Part shown: positions 1-8,281 of the stretch, in pieces
Layout of the letters: every line of letters starts with the position of its first letter
Numbering within the stretch: position 1 is the first letter of the stretch
From: CADEED01 sp036274075
GTDB taxonomy: Bacteria > Pseudomonadota > Gammaproteobacteria > Steroidobacterales > Steroidobacteraceae
Length of the DNA stretch: 64,000 nt
NCBI GenBank assembly: GCA_036274075.1
Contig: DASUGK010000006.1
Coordinates: 1-64,000 of the forward strand
Direction: 5' to 3'
The notes under the pieces: generated by a model
Databases searched by the model: none
The model's input: the letters and a program-made list of their open reading frames with translations, nothing else
What the model was told of the DNA's origin: nothing
Made by a program: the position numbers and the translations under genes

Positions 1-491
1 GCCGCCGCGGTGGCGGTGAGGAAATGCGTGCGCATGGCGTTCGCAATGGGTTCGTCGAAGGCCTCGCGTGTCATGGCCGTCAGCACGTGGCCCTGCGCGC
101 CGCCGAGCCCGATCAAGTTGAAGGAAATGTCCACGCGCCCCGTCCTGCGAACTACCTCGGCCAGGTGTTTTTCGACCGCCTCGCGATCCAGGGCATCGAC
201 CTGGGCGGCGGTGGCGGACAGGCCGGCCTCATTGAGTTCCCTGGCGTGGGCGTTCACGCGCTCCAGCGTGCGGCCGGCCAGGAAAACCTGCGCGCCCTCT
301 CGGGCAAAGGCCCGCGACACCGCGCTGCCCATCGCGCCGGCGGCGCCATAGACGACGGCAGTCTTGCCGGCCAGCAGCCCCGGGTGTCGTGAAGCATCGG
401 ACTGCGGCGCGGCGCGTGCCGCCAGCGGCGCGGCGACCGCGGCGCCGCCGGCCAGGAAATCCCGTCTCGAGGCGGCTTCCACGCGCGTCAC
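1..491 (-). CDS. SDR-family oxidoreductase with Tat signal (3' end cut by window)
   Basis: Translating the minus strand gives a short-chain dehydrogenase. After a lead containing SRRDFLAGG followed by an Ala-rich stretch (a twin-arginine signal, about residues 8-30) comes LLAGKTAVVYGAAGAMG, the Rossmann glycine motif, then AGRTLERV and a region resembling the SDR core. The start is GTG at 491, which overlaps the stop of the upstream DUF899 gene as GTGA, so the two are translationally coupled. The catalytic YxxxK is beyond the left edge. A Tat signal on an SDR implies export of the folded, NAD(P)-loaded enzyme, which is uncommon but known. The substrate is unknown. Confidence 0.75.
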   Translation of the reverse strand, partial: MTRVEAASRRDFLAGGAAVAAPLAARAAPQSDASRHPGLLAGKTAVVYGAAGAMGSAVSRAFAREGAQVFLAGRTLERVNAHARELNEAGLSATAAQVDALDREAVEKHLAEVVRRTGRVDISFNLIGLGGAQGHVLTAMTREAFDEPIANAMRTHFLTATAA

Positions 492-1246
492 ATGCAGCAG
501 GACACGGGCGGCGTGAACCGCCCGTTGGGCGCCACTTCGCCGCCCTTGCCGTACATGTCGTGAGGCCGCGCCCAGTCGGTCAGCGAGTAGTAAGGGCCGT
601 GTTCGTTGCGGCCCCTGGGTGTGATCTCGAGAATGCGGTAGATGCCGAGGAAGTCTTCGCCGCCGCGCGCGTAGTTGGAATACGTGTGGAAGATCGCGCC
701 CGACTCATCTTTATAGAACACGCTGTTGCCGGAGATGTCCTCGATGCCGGGATCGCACCAGCCGTAGTTGTAGTAAGCGCGGCCCGCGGCCAGTTCCTCG
801 GGGCGGAAGGACACGCCGAAGTCGTAGTTGAAGTCGGAACCGAAGGATGAGTAGAAGGGGATGCGCCAGCCCATGCGGTCCCGCAGAGCCGTGAGTTCCG
901 GCATCGTGGCGCGGGCGATGGCAGCCACCGAGACATCGTGGTTCTCCAGGTGGGGCAGGATGCCTTCGAGGTGGTCGACCGCGAGCGCGCAGCCCACGCA
1001 TTGCAGCGGCTGGGCCGGGCCCTGCATGACGTGCTGCACGAACAGCTGGCTCCTGTCCCGGAACAGGTCCGCGAACGTGACCCGCCCCTGCGGGGAATCG
1101 AACTCGTAGTTCTTCTCGATGCGCACCCAGGGCAGGGCGCGCCGCCGTTCAGCCAGCGCATCCCGCTGGCGCGTAAAGGCCTTTTCCTGGGCCAGCAGTT
1201 CCTGGCGCTCGGCGATCCACTGTTCCCGGGTCACGACGCGATGCAT
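488..1246 (-). CDS. DUF899 family thioredoxin-like protein
   Basis: A 252-residue protein that matches the DUF899 family, a thioredoxin-fold group of unknown function. Typical family features are the N-terminal charged helix (residues 1-35, many Glu/Arg), a CxxC motif (QCVGC, about residue 107-111) and the C-terminal half rich in Tyr/Asp with GSDFNYDFGVSF. The start ATG has a good Shine-Dalgarno, AAGGAGCCGCCC. It ends in SCCM and its stop overlaps the GTG of the Tat-signal SDR. The pairing suggests a small redox operon, but no substrate can be deduced. Confidence 0.8.
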   Translation of the reverse strand: MHRVVTREQWIAERQELLAQEKAFTRQRDALAERRRALPWVRIEKNYEFDSPQGRVTFADLFRDRSQLFVQHVMQGPAQPLQCVGCALAVDHLEGILPHLENHDVSVAAIARATMPELTALRDRMGWRIPFYSSFGSDFNYDFGVSFRPEELAAGRAYYNYGWCDPGIEDISGNSVFYKDESGAIFHTYSNYARGGEDFLGIYRILEITPRGRNEHGPYYSLTDWARPHDMYGKGGEVAPNGRFTPPVSCCM

Positions 1247-1325
1247 GGGCGGCTCCTTCGGAGTTGATGCTCATGACTAGTCGAACGGGGGACCGGGATT
1301 TCGACAGCGGGGCCGCTTCCTGCGC

Positions 1326-2381
1326 TCAGAGCTCTTGCAGCACCGCGTCGCCCATCTGCCGCGTCGACAGCGCCGTGCGGCCCTTCTCGGCGAAATCGGC
1401 GGTGCGCGCACCGTCCTGGATGACGGCCGATACCGCGGCCTCGACCGCGGCCGCTTCGGCTTCCAGCCGCAGCGAATGCCGCAGCAGCATCGCGGCACTC
1501 AGGATGGTGCCGATGGGATTGGCGATGCCCTTGCCGGCGATGTCCGGCGCCGAACCATGGATGGGCTCGTAGAGGCCGCGGCTGCCATCGCCGATCGATG
1601 CCGACGGCAACAGGCCGAGCGAGCTCGCCAGCATGGCGCCTTCGTCGGTGAGGATGTCGCCGAACATGTTCTCCGTGAGCAGCACGTCGAAGTCGCGCGG
1701 GCGGCGGATCAGGTGCATGGCGGTGGAATCGACCAGCATGTGCTCGAGGCTCACGCCGGGGAATTCCGCCTTGATCACGCGCTCGCTGACTTCGCGCCAC
1801 AGCCGCGAGGTTTCCAGCACATTGGCCTTGTCGACCGAAACGATCTTCTTGCCGCGGGCATCGGCCAGGCGACCGGCCACGCGCGTAATGCGTTCGATCT
1901 CGGCCACCGAGTAGCTGCACAGGTCGGTGGCGTGCGTCGCGGTGCGGGTCTTCTCGCCGAAGTAGATGCCACCGGTGAGCTCGCGCACGAACACCAGGTC
2001 CACGCCGTCGAGCACTTCAGGCTTGAGCGCCGAGGCGTCGCGCAGCGCCGGATGCAGCTTGATGGGCCGCAGGTTGGCGTACAGGCCCAGCTCCTTGCGG
2101 ATGCGCAGCAGCCCCTGCTCGGGGCGGACCTTGGCCGACGGGCCCCACTTGGGGCCGCCGATGGCGCCCAGCAGCACCGCATCTGCCGCAAGGCAGGCGT
2201 CGAGCGTCTGCCTGGGCAGCGGATCGCCGGTGAGATCGATGGCGGCGCCGCCGAAGGGCGCAGCGTTCATCTGGAAATCGTGGCCGAACTTCTGCGCCAC
2301 GCGCTCCAGCACGCGCACGCCCTCGGCGGTGACTTCGGGGCCGATTCCGTCGCCCGCGATGACGGCTATGGTGGCTTTCAT
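1326..2381 (-). CDS. leuB: 3-isopropylmalate dehydrogenase
   Basis: LeuB oxidatively decarboxylates 3-isopropylmalate to 2-oxoisocaproate in cytosolic leucine synthesis, using NAD+ and Mg2+/Mn2+. The 351 residues are the family length. Visible are IAVIAGDGIGPEV at the N terminus, the substrate-loop arginines in LRIRKELGLYANLRP, and NMFGDILTDEGAMLASSLG with the metal-binding aspartates. The ATG overlaps the leuD stop (ATGA). This is the last gene of the ilvC-leuA-ilvE-leuCDB operon; no obvious hairpin with a T-run follows it. Confidence 0.97.
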   Translation of the reverse strand: MKATIAVIAGDGIGPEVTAEGVRVLERVAQKFGHDFQMNAAPFGGAAIDLTGDPLPRQTLDACLAADAVLLGAIGGPKWGPSAKVRPEQGLLRIRKELGLYANLRPIKLHPALRDASALKPEVLDGVDLVFVRELTGGIYFGEKTRTATHATDLCSYSVAEIERITRVAGRLADARGKKIVSVDKANVLETSRLWREVSERVIKAEFPGVSLEHMLVDSTAMHLIRRPRDFDVLLTENMFGDILTDEGAMLASSLGLLPSASIGDGSRGLYEPIHGSAPDIAGKGIANPIGTILSAAMLLRHSLRLEAEAAAVEAAVSAVIQDGARTADFAEKGRTALSTRQMGDAVLQEL

Positions 2382-2953
2382 CGATGCCGCTGTTCGTACG
2401 CGGCGATCTCCGCGTTCTTCGACAGCAGGTAGCCCAGCTCGTCGACGCCATTCAACAGGCAGTAACGCGCGAAACCCTCGAGCGGGAATGTCGCGGTGGT
2501 GCCGTCCGGCAGCGCCAGCGTCGAATGTTCGACGTCGACGCTGACTTCGGCCTGCGGATTCTCCATCAGCCAGGCGTGGGTCTTTTCGTCCACCAGCACG
2601 GGCACGAGCCCGTTCTTGAGGCTGTTGGTGCGGAAGATGTCCGCGAACTCGGTGCTGATGACGGCCTGGATGCCGAAATCCATGAGCGCCCAGGCCGCAT
2701 GTTCACGCGAAGAACCGCAGCCGATGTTGCGGCCCGCCACGAGGATGCTGGCGCCCTGGGCCTCGGGCTTGTTGAGCGCGAATTCCGGCTTCGGATTTCC
2801 GGCCGCGTCGTAGCGCCAGTCGGCGAACAGGTGCTTGCCGAAACCGGCGCGCGAGGTCGACGTGAGGAAGCGCGCCGGGATGATCTGGTCGGTGTCGATG
2901 TTGGTCGCGGGGATCACGACCGTGCGGGAGCGGATGGTTTTGACGGCAGGCAT
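2378..2953 (-). CDS. leuD: 3-isopropylmalate dehydratase small subunit
   Basis: LeuD is the small, swivelling subunit of isopropylmalate isomerase and works with LeuC. The protein is 191 residues from ATG at 2953, close to the usual 200. It shows TVVIPATNIDTDQIIPARFL and the family loop GRNIGCGSSREHAAWAL. A longer in-frame reading exists upstream but would run into leuC; the chosen ATG lies one base after the leuC stop, so LeuC and LeuD are tightly coupled, as expected for subunits of one enzyme. Confidence 0.96.
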   Translation of the reverse strand: MPAVKTIRSRTVVIPATNIDTDQIIPARFLTSTSRAGFGKHLFADWRYDAAGNPKPEFALNKPEAQGASILVAGRNIGCGSSREHAAWALMDFGIQAVISTEFADIFRTNSLKNGLVPVLVDEKTHAWLMENPQAEVSVDVEHSTLALPDGTTATFPLEGFARYCLLNGVDELGYLLSKNAEIAAYEQRHR

Positions 2954-2954
2954 G

Positions 2955-4364
2955 TTAGTTGGATGAAAACTCGCGCGGGTCGGTGACGCGGCCGCGGATG
3001 GCCGATGCGGCGGCAGTTTCGGGGCTGGCGAGCAGCGTGCGTGCACCCACGCCCTGGCGGCCTTCGAAGTTGCGGTTGCTGGTGCTGATGGAGTAATGGC
3101 CGCTCGGCACCAGGTCGCCGTTCATGCCGAGGCACATGGAGCAGCCGCTTTCGCGCCATTCGGCGCCGGCGTCGAGGAACACGCGATCGAGGCCTTCGGC
3201 TTCGGCGGCCTTCTTGACGTTCTGCGACCCGGGCACCACCAGCATCTTCACGCCCTTGGCGAGCTTGTGTCCGCGCAGCACGCGCGCCGCGTTGCGCAGG
3301 TCGGAGAGCCGGCCATTGGTGCAGCTCCCGAGGAATACATTGTTCACCGGTACGTTCTGGATGGGCTCGCCGGCCTTGAGGCCCATGTACGCCAGCGCCT
3401 TCTGGAACACCGCGTCTCCCTGGTCGGGGACATTGCCGGTCACGGGCGCCACCATGCCGGGGTGCGTGCCGTAGGTGACCATCGGCACCAGCGTGGCGGC
3501 GTCGATCTCGACGCTGCGGTCGAAACGCGCGCCGGAGTCGGTGGGCAGCTTCTTCCAGCGCTCGAGCGCCGCATCCCAGGCCGCGCCCTTGGGCGTGCGC
3601 GGCGCCTTCTCGAGGTAGGCGAAGGTGGTGGCGTCGGGGGCGATCATGCCGGCGCGCGCGCCGGCCTCGATGGACATGTTGCAGATGGTCATGCGCTCGT
3701 CCATCGACAGGGCCGAGATGGCATCACCGCGGTATTCGAGCACGTAGCCCGTGCCGCCCGACACGCCGATCCTGCCGATGATGGCGAGGATCAGGTCCTT
3801 GGCCGTGACACCGGCCGGTAGTTTGTTCACCACTTCGATGGCGAAGGTCTTCGGGCGGCGTTGCAGCAGGCACTGGGTGGCGAGCACGTGACCCACCTCG
3901 GTGGTGCCGATGCCGAAGGCGAGGGCGCCGAACGCACCATGCGTCGAGGTGTGGCTGTCGCCGCAGACGATGGTCTTGCCGGGCTGCGTGAGGCCGAGCT
4001 CCGGCCCGATGATGTGCACGATGCCGCGGCGGCTGTCCTGCAGGTTGAACAACTCGACGCCGAACTCGCGCGCGTTGATCTCGAGCTGCTGCACCTGTTT
4101 CGCCGCCGAGTCGATCGCGATCGGCACGCCGCCGAACACCTGCTCGGTGCGCGTGGGCGTGGAATGATCCATGGTGGCGAGCGTGAGGTCGGGGCGTCGC
4201 AACTTCAGTCCGCGGCTGCGAAGCTCGGTGTAGGCCTGCGGCGTGGTCACCTCGTGGGTGAGGTGCAGGTCGATGAACAGGACGGCGGGGGTTTCAGCGG
4301 TCTCGGGGACGACGACGTGGTCTTCCCAGACCTTTTCGAACATGGTTTTTGGTGAGGTACTCAT
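2955..4364 (-). CDS. leuC: 3-isopropylmalate dehydratase large subunit
   Basis: LeuC is the [4Fe-4S] aconitase-fold large subunit that isomerises 2- to 3-isopropylmalate. Family signatures are CGDSHTSTHGAFGALAFGIG, FLGSCTNGR (first cluster cysteine) and ESGCSMCLGMN (the other two). I place the start at MSTSPKTMFEKVWEDH (469 residues) because the extra 16 residues upstream run into the GC-rich palindromic repeat and do not resemble LeuC. MFEKVW, 7 residues on, is an alternative start. Confidence 0.95.
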   Translation of the reverse strand: MSTSPKTMFEKVWEDHVVVPETAETPAVLFIDLHLTHEVTTPQAYTELRSRGLKLRRPDLTLATMDHSTPTRTEQVFGGVPIAIDSAAKQVQQLEINAREFGVELFNLQDSRRGIVHIIGPELGLTQPGKTIVCGDSHTSTHGAFGALAFGIGTTEVGHVLATQCLLQRRPKTFAIEVVNKLPAGVTAKDLILAIIGRIGVSGGTGYVLEYRGDAISALSMDERMTICNMSIEAGARAGMIAPDATTFAYLEKAPRTPKGAAWDAALERWKKLPTDSGARFDRSVEIDAATLVPMVTYGTHPGMVAPVTGNVPDQGDAVFQKALAYMGLKAGEPIQNVPVNNVFLGSCTNGRLSDLRNAARVLRGHKLAKGVKMLVVPGSQNVKKAAEAEGLDRVFLDAGAEWRESGCSMCLGMNGDLVPSGHYSISTSNRNFEGRQGVGARTLLASPETAAASAIRGRVTDPREFSSN

Positions 4365-4380
4365 CAAGTCTCGCAAAGGA

Positions 4381-4426
4381 GGGGACAGTCCCCATCGCCC
4401 GGGGACGGGCAATGGGGACAGTCCCC
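4381..4426. repeat. REP-like double palindrome between ilvE and leuC
   Basis: GGGGACAGTCCCC, itself a palindrome, occurs twice (4381-4393 and 4414-4426). The segments inside (ATCGCCCG and CGGGCAAT) are also inverted, so the whole element folds into one long imperfect hairpin with arms of about 21 bases. It fills the only sizeable gap (87 bases) inside the operon. It resembles REP/BIME-type extragenic palindromes. It could stabilise the upstream mRNA end or lower leuCDB expression; that is inference. Confidence 0.75.
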
Positions 4427-4451
4427 TAGCTAACGGCTGTCGCGGTCACCG

Positions 4452-5408
4452 TCATCCTGCGACCGCAGCCCTCGGGGCGTTCATGTCTACGTAGTCCAGC
4501 CAGCCACGCTTGTCGTCGCTGCGGCCCTGGACCAGGGCGAAGAAGGCGTTGGCGAGCTTGGCGGTGATGGGGCCGCGCTTGCCGTTGCCGATCTGGATGC
4601 CGTCGACCGAACGGATCGGCGCGACCTCGGTGGCGGTGCCGGTGAAGAACAGCTCGTCCGCGAGGTAGAGCATCTCGCGCGGGATGGCGATCTCGCGCAC
4701 CTCGATGCCCAGGTCCCTGGCCAATGTCATCACCGTGTTGCGGGTGATGCCGGCCAGCAGCGAATGCGCGACGCCCGGCGTGTACACCACGCCATCCTTC
4801 ACGAGGAACAGGTTTTCGCCGGCGCCCTCGGACACCGTACCGTCAGACGAGAGGCCGATGCCTTCGACGAAGCCGAGTCGCTTGGCCTCGAGGCCGATGA
4901 GCTGGCTCGAGAGGTAATTGCCGCCGGCCTTGGCCATGGCGGGAATGGTGTTCGGCGCGACGCGCTGCCACGACGACACGCAGACATCGACGCCTTCGTC
5001 TTCCGCGACGCCGAGGTACTTGCCCCATTCCCACGCGGCGACGGCCACGTCCACCGGCGGATCGATCTTCGGCACCACGCCGATTTCCCCGTAGCCGCGG
5101 AACGCGACCGGGCGCAGGTAAGCGCCGCGCGCCAGCCCGTTCTGCGAAATGACCTCGCGCTGCGCGTGATTGAGCTGGTCCTCGTTGAACGGGATGTTGA
5201 TGCGATAGATCTTGGCCGAGTCGAACAGCCGCCTGGTGTGATCACGCAGGCGGAAGATCGCCGGCCCGCGCGGCGTCTCGTAGGCGCGCACGCCTTCGAA
5301 CACCGAGGAACCGTAATGCAGAGCGTGTGACAACACGTGCACCGTGGCTTTTTCCCACGGGACCAGCTTGCCGTTGAACCAGATGTACTTCGTTGCAGGT
5401 ATGGGCAT
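4452..5408 (-). CDS. ilvE: branched-chain amino acid aminotransferase
   Basis: PLP-dependent class IV transaminase that performs the last step of Leu, Ile and Val synthesis with glutamate as amino donor. Length is 318 residues. It starts with the typical IWFNGKLVPWEKA, contains HYGSSVFEGVRAY, and has the PLP lysine at about residue 160 in AMAKAGGNYLSS. The downstream EGAGENLFLVKDG and FFTGTATEVAPI are class IV motifs. It sits 26 bases after leuA. The spacing to leuC is enlarged by the palindromic repeat. Confidence 0.97.
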   Translation of the reverse strand: MPIPATKYIWFNGKLVPWEKATVHVLSHALHYGSSVFEGVRAYETPRGPAIFRLRDHTRRLFDSAKIYRINIPFNEDQLNHAQREVISQNGLARGAYLRPVAFRGYGEIGVVPKIDPPVDVAVAAWEWGKYLGVAEDEGVDVCVSSWQRVAPNTIPAMAKAGGNYLSSQLIGLEAKRLGFVEGIGLSSDGTVSEGAGENLFLVKDGVVYTPGVAHSLLAGITRNTVMTLARDLGIEVREIAIPREMLYLADELFFTGTATEVAPIRSVDGIQIGNGKRGPITAKLANAFFALVQGRSDDKRGWLDYVDMNAPRAAVAG

Positions 5409-5434
5409 GACGAGAAACTCCGTGAACCCGTTGC

Positions 5435-7012
5435 TCAGACGATGGCCTGCGCCACACGCGCGGCGCCGGTGCGTTCGTCACGCGCCCGGGTGAGCGCGCC
5501 TTGTGCGAGTTCGATGCGATTGATCACTTCGAGGAAGGCCTGGGTCGCGGACTCGACGATGTTGGTGCTGACGCTCGAGCCGCGATAAGTGCGCTGATTG
5601 TACTCCACATAGACCAGCGCCTCGCCCTGCGCGTCTTCGCCGGCCGAGACGCTGCGGACTTCGAATTTGCGCAGCACGACATCGAGGCCGGTGGCGCGTT
5701 CGATGGCCTTGAGCGACGCGTCGACCGGGCCGTCACCCGTCGAACGCATTTCGATCTCGCGGCCGTCGGCGTGCTTGAGGCGCACCGTGGCTTCGGCGGT
5801 CTTGCTGCTCTCGAACGAGGTGCGCAGGTTCAACAGCGTCCAGGGCCCGGCGGCCGAGTGTTCGGCCTGCAGCACCAGCGCCTCGATGTCGCCGTCGTAG
5901 AGCTCCTTCTTCTTGTCGGCGAGTGCCTTGAACTCCTCGAAGATGCGCGCGAATTCGACGTCGTCGATTTCGAAACCCAGCTCCTTGATGCGCTCGCGCA
6001 GTGCATGGCGGCCGCTGTGTTTGCCCAATACCAGTGCGGAGCGCGACAGCCCCACGTCCTGCGGCCGCATGATCTCGTAGGTCGAGTGGTGCTTGAGCAT
6101 GCCGTGCTGGTGGATGCCCGACTCGTGCGCGAAGGCGTTCTCGCCGACGATGGCCTTGTTGCGCGGGATCGGCGTGCCGACGATGTTCGCCAGCATGCGC
6201 GAAGTCGGGTAGAGGCGGGTGGTGTTGATGCCGGTTTCGAGGTTGAAGAACGCGTCTCGCGTCTTGAGCGCCATCACCACTTCTTCCAGCGAGCAGTTGC
6301 CGGCGCGTTCGCCGATGCCGTTGATGGTGCACTCGATCTGGCGCGCGCCCGCGACCACGGCCGTGAGACTGTTGGCCACCGCCATGCCGAGATCGTCGTG
6401 GCAGTGCACCGAGAGCCGGATCTTGTCGATGCCGCGCACGTTCTTGCGCAGGTAGCGGAACAGTTCCGCGAACTCGTCCGGCACCGTGTAGCCGACGGTG
6501 TCCGGGATGTTCACCGTGGTGGCGCCGGCCTCGATCACGGCCTCGACCACCTGGGTCAGGAAATCGAGCTCGGTGCGCGACGCGTCCTCGGGCGAGAACT
6601 CCACGTCCTCGCAGAATTCGCGCGCGATCTTCACGCCCTCGACCGCCGCCTTGATGATCTCTTCCTGCGCCATGTTCAGCTTGAACTGGCGGTGGATGGC
6701 GCTGGTCGCGAGGAATACGTGGATGCGGCGCCGCGGCGCGGGCGCCACGGCCTTCGCCACCAGCTCGATGTCGCCGCGGTTGCAGCGCGCCAGGCCGCAG
6801 ATGATGGGGCCATGCACCTCGCGCGCCACCGCATTCACGCTTTCCCAGTCGCCACGCGAAGCGGCCGGAAATCCCGCCTCGATGATGTCGACGCCGAGCT
6901 CCGCGAGCGCACGGGCGACACGGAGCTTTTCGGGCTGCGCCATGCTGCAACCGGGCGATTGCTCGCCGTCGCGCAGCGTGGTGTCGAAGATCATCACTTT
7001 TTCGCGTGACAT
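5435..7012 (-). CDS. leuA: 2-isopropylmalate synthase
   Basis: LeuA condenses acetyl-CoA and 2-oxoisovalerate, the committed step to leucine. The 525-residue protein has the catalytic TIM barrel (MIFDTTLRDGEQSPG at the N terminus, the metal-binding HxH in SVHCHDDLGMAVANS, and GIGERAGNCSLEEV) and a C-terminal LeuA dimerisation/regulatory domain from about residue 390, where leucine feedback would act. A strong Shine-Dalgarno (GGGAGGT) lies just before the ATG. It follows ilvC by 25 bases. Confidence 0.97.
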   Translation of the reverse strand: MSREKVMIFDTTLRDGEQSPGCSMAQPEKLRVARALAELGVDIIEAGFPAASRGDWESVNAVAREVHGPIICGLARCNRGDIELVAKAVAPAPRRRIHVFLATSAIHRQFKLNMAQEEIIKAAVEGVKIAREFCEDVEFSPEDASRTELDFLTQVVEAVIEAGATTVNIPDTVGYTVPDEFAELFRYLRKNVRGIDKIRLSVHCHDDLGMAVANSLTAVVAGARQIECTINGIGERAGNCSLEEVVMALKTRDAFFNLETGINTTRLYPTSRMLANIVGTPIPRNKAIVGENAFAHESGIHQHGMLKHHSTYEIMRPQDVGLSRSALVLGKHSGRHALRERIKELGFEIDDVEFARIFEEFKALADKKKELYDGDIEALVLQAEHSAAGPWTLLNLRTSFESSKTAEATVRLKHADGREIEMRSTGDGPVDASLKAIERATGLDVVLRKFEVRSVSAGEDAQGEALVYVEYNQRTYRGSSVSTNIVESATQAFLEVINRIELAQGALTRARDERTGAARVAQAIV

Positions 7013-7037
7013 GGCTACCTCCCAGGCGTGCCGGCGA

Positions 7038-8033
7038 TCAGCGGCCTTGTTCCAGCCACGGCATGCGTGCGCGCAGCTGCTTGCCGACGGTTTCCAGCTG
7101 GTGATCCAGGTCCGCCTGCATCAGCCGGTTGTACTCCGGGCGGCCCGCGGCGTTTTCCTTGATCCACTGGCGGGCGAACTTGCCCTTCTGGATCTCCTTG
7201 AGGATCTTGCCCATCTCCTTCTTCGTCTTGTCGTTGACCACGCGCGGACCGCGCGTGAGATCGCCGTACTTGGCCGTATCGGAGATGTACTTGTGCATCT
7301 TGGTGAGGCCGCCTTCGTGCAACAGGTCGACGATGAGCTTCAGCTCGTGCAGGCACTCGTAATAGGCGACTTCCGGCTGGTAACCCGCTTCCACCAGGGT
7401 CTCGAAGCCCTTGAGCACGAGGTCGCTGGTGCCGCCGCAGAGCACGGCCTGTTCGCCGAACAGGTCAGTCTCGGTCTCTTCGGCAAAGGTCGTCTCGAGC
7501 ACGCCACCGCGGGTGCCGCCGATGCCGTGGCCATAGGCGAGGGCCTTGGCAAAGGCCTTGCCCGTGGCGTCCTGGTACACCGCGATCAGCGAGGGAACAC
7601 CGCGGCCCTGCTGGTACTGGCGGCGCACGAGATCGCCGGGGCCTTTCGGCGCGATGAGCACCACGTCGAGATCCTTGCGCGGCTTGATCTGCTTGAAGTG
7701 GATGTTGAAACCGTGTGCGAACAGCAGGGTCGCGCCTTTTTCCAGCGACTTCTCGACTTGCTTGTAGAGGTCGGCCTGCGCCAGGTCCGGGACCAGCATC
7801 GCGACCAGCGAGGCGCCCTTCACGGCGTCGACCGGCTCGGCGACCTTCAGGCCATCGCGTTTGGCTTTCTTCCAGCTGTCGCCGTTCTTGCGTACGCCGA
7901 CCACCACGTCGTGGCCGCTGTCGGCGAGGTTGAGCGCATGCGCGCGACCCTGGCTGCCGTAGCCCAGGATGGCGATCCGGGCCTTCTTCAGCGCCTTCTT
8001 GTCTACGTCTTTGCCCGAATACAGCTTCGTCAT
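7038..8033 (-). CDS. ilvC: ketol-acid reductoisomerase (class I)
   Basis: NADPH-dependent isomeroreductase of Val/Ile/Leu synthesis. I start it at MTKLYSGKDVDKKAL (331 residues, class I length), which is preceded by GGAG six bases upstream; a 15-residue upstream extension would lie in the attenuator. The Rossmann motif is ILGYGSQGRAHALNL, and the knotted C-terminal domain shows GGTRGGVLETTFAEETETDLFGEQ with the metal-binding acidic residues. It is the first structural gene after the attenuator. No acetolactate synthase genes (ilvB/ilvN) lie in this window. Confidence 0.97.
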   Translation of the reverse strand: MTKLYSGKDVDKKALKKARIAILGYGSQGRAHALNLADSGHDVVVGVRKNGDSWKKAKRDGLKVAEPVDAVKGASLVAMLVPDLAQADLYKQVEKSLEKGATLLFAHGFNIHFKQIKPRKDLDVVLIAPKGPGDLVRRQYQQGRGVPSLIAVYQDATGKAFAKALAYGHGIGGTRGGVLETTFAEETETDLFGEQAVLCGGTSDLVLKGFETLVEAGYQPEVAYYECLHELKLIVDLLHEGGLTKMHKYISDTAKYGDLTRGPRVVNDKTKKEMGKILKEIQKGKFARQWIKENAAGRPEYNRLMQADLDHQLETVGKQLRARMPWLEQGR

Positions 8034-8065
8034 TGTCTGCTCCATTGCCTTCAAACGTTCATAAG

Positions 8066-8116
8066 AAAAACCCCGCACCGGCCCACCTTGCTGGCAAGGG
8101 CCGGTGCGGGGTTTTT
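8066..8116 (-). terminator. attenuator terminator of the ilv-leu operon
   Basis: A perfect 19-base inverted repeat (arms 8066-8084 and 8098-8116, loop of 13) with GC-rich core CCCCGCACCGGCCC. Read on the minus strand it ends in a TTTTT run at 8070-8066, so it is a textbook intrinsic terminator. It sits between the stop of the Leu/Val/Ile-rich leader peptide (28 bases upstream) and the ilvC start (33 bases downstream), the position of a transcription attenuator. Its flanking A and T tracts make it symmetric. Confidence 0.93.
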
Positions 8117-8143
8117 GGTGTTATCGCCTTTCTGGTTAACGCT

Positions 8144-8269
8144 TCAGGCAGGCAACCCGCACCGGCTTCTCCCAATAAGGAGAAGGGGCAGGGATACGAG
8201 CACGAGTACGTCGCGCGCGTTGGTCGCGCTGCGCAATTTGACGTCGTACTTCAAGGTCCGGGCCTGCAT
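8144..8269 (-). CDS. ilv-leu operon leader peptide (attenuation)
   Basis: A 41-residue reading frame whose residues 21-32 are VLVLVSLPLLLI: ten of twelve are Leu, Val or Ile. The tail GRSRCGLPA is encoded by the antiterminator segment. This is the layout of a ribosome-mediated attenuator such as E. coli ilvL: scarcity of charged Leu/Val/Ile tRNAs stalls the ribosome on this run. I chose ATG at 8269 because it follows the promoter; there is no Shine-Dalgarno and the predicted transcript start is only about 6 bases upstream, so translation may be leaderless. A longer frame from 8329 would begin before the promoter. Confidence 0.85.
   Translation of the reverse strand: MQARTLKYDVKLRSATNARDVLVLVSLPLLLIGRSRCGLPA
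8156..8185 (-). promoter_or_regulatory. antiterminator and pause segments of the attenuator
   Basis: On the minus strand GCCGGTGCGGG (8166-8156) is identical to the 3' arm of the terminator, so it can pair over 11 bases with the terminator's 5' arm and prevent termination. Just upstream CTTCTCC and GGAGAAG (8185-8179 with 8172-8166) form a 7-bp hairpin with a 6-base loop over the leader's last Leu-Leu-Leu-Ile codons. A ribosome that finishes the leader covers the antiterminator; one stalled at Leu/Val/Ile codons leaves it free. Confidence 0.82.
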
Positions 8270-8281
8270 ACAATGCGCGCG

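Noticed and set aside
1335..2432. Plus-strand frame antisense to leuB
   Set aside because: Antisense shadow of a highly conserved gene.
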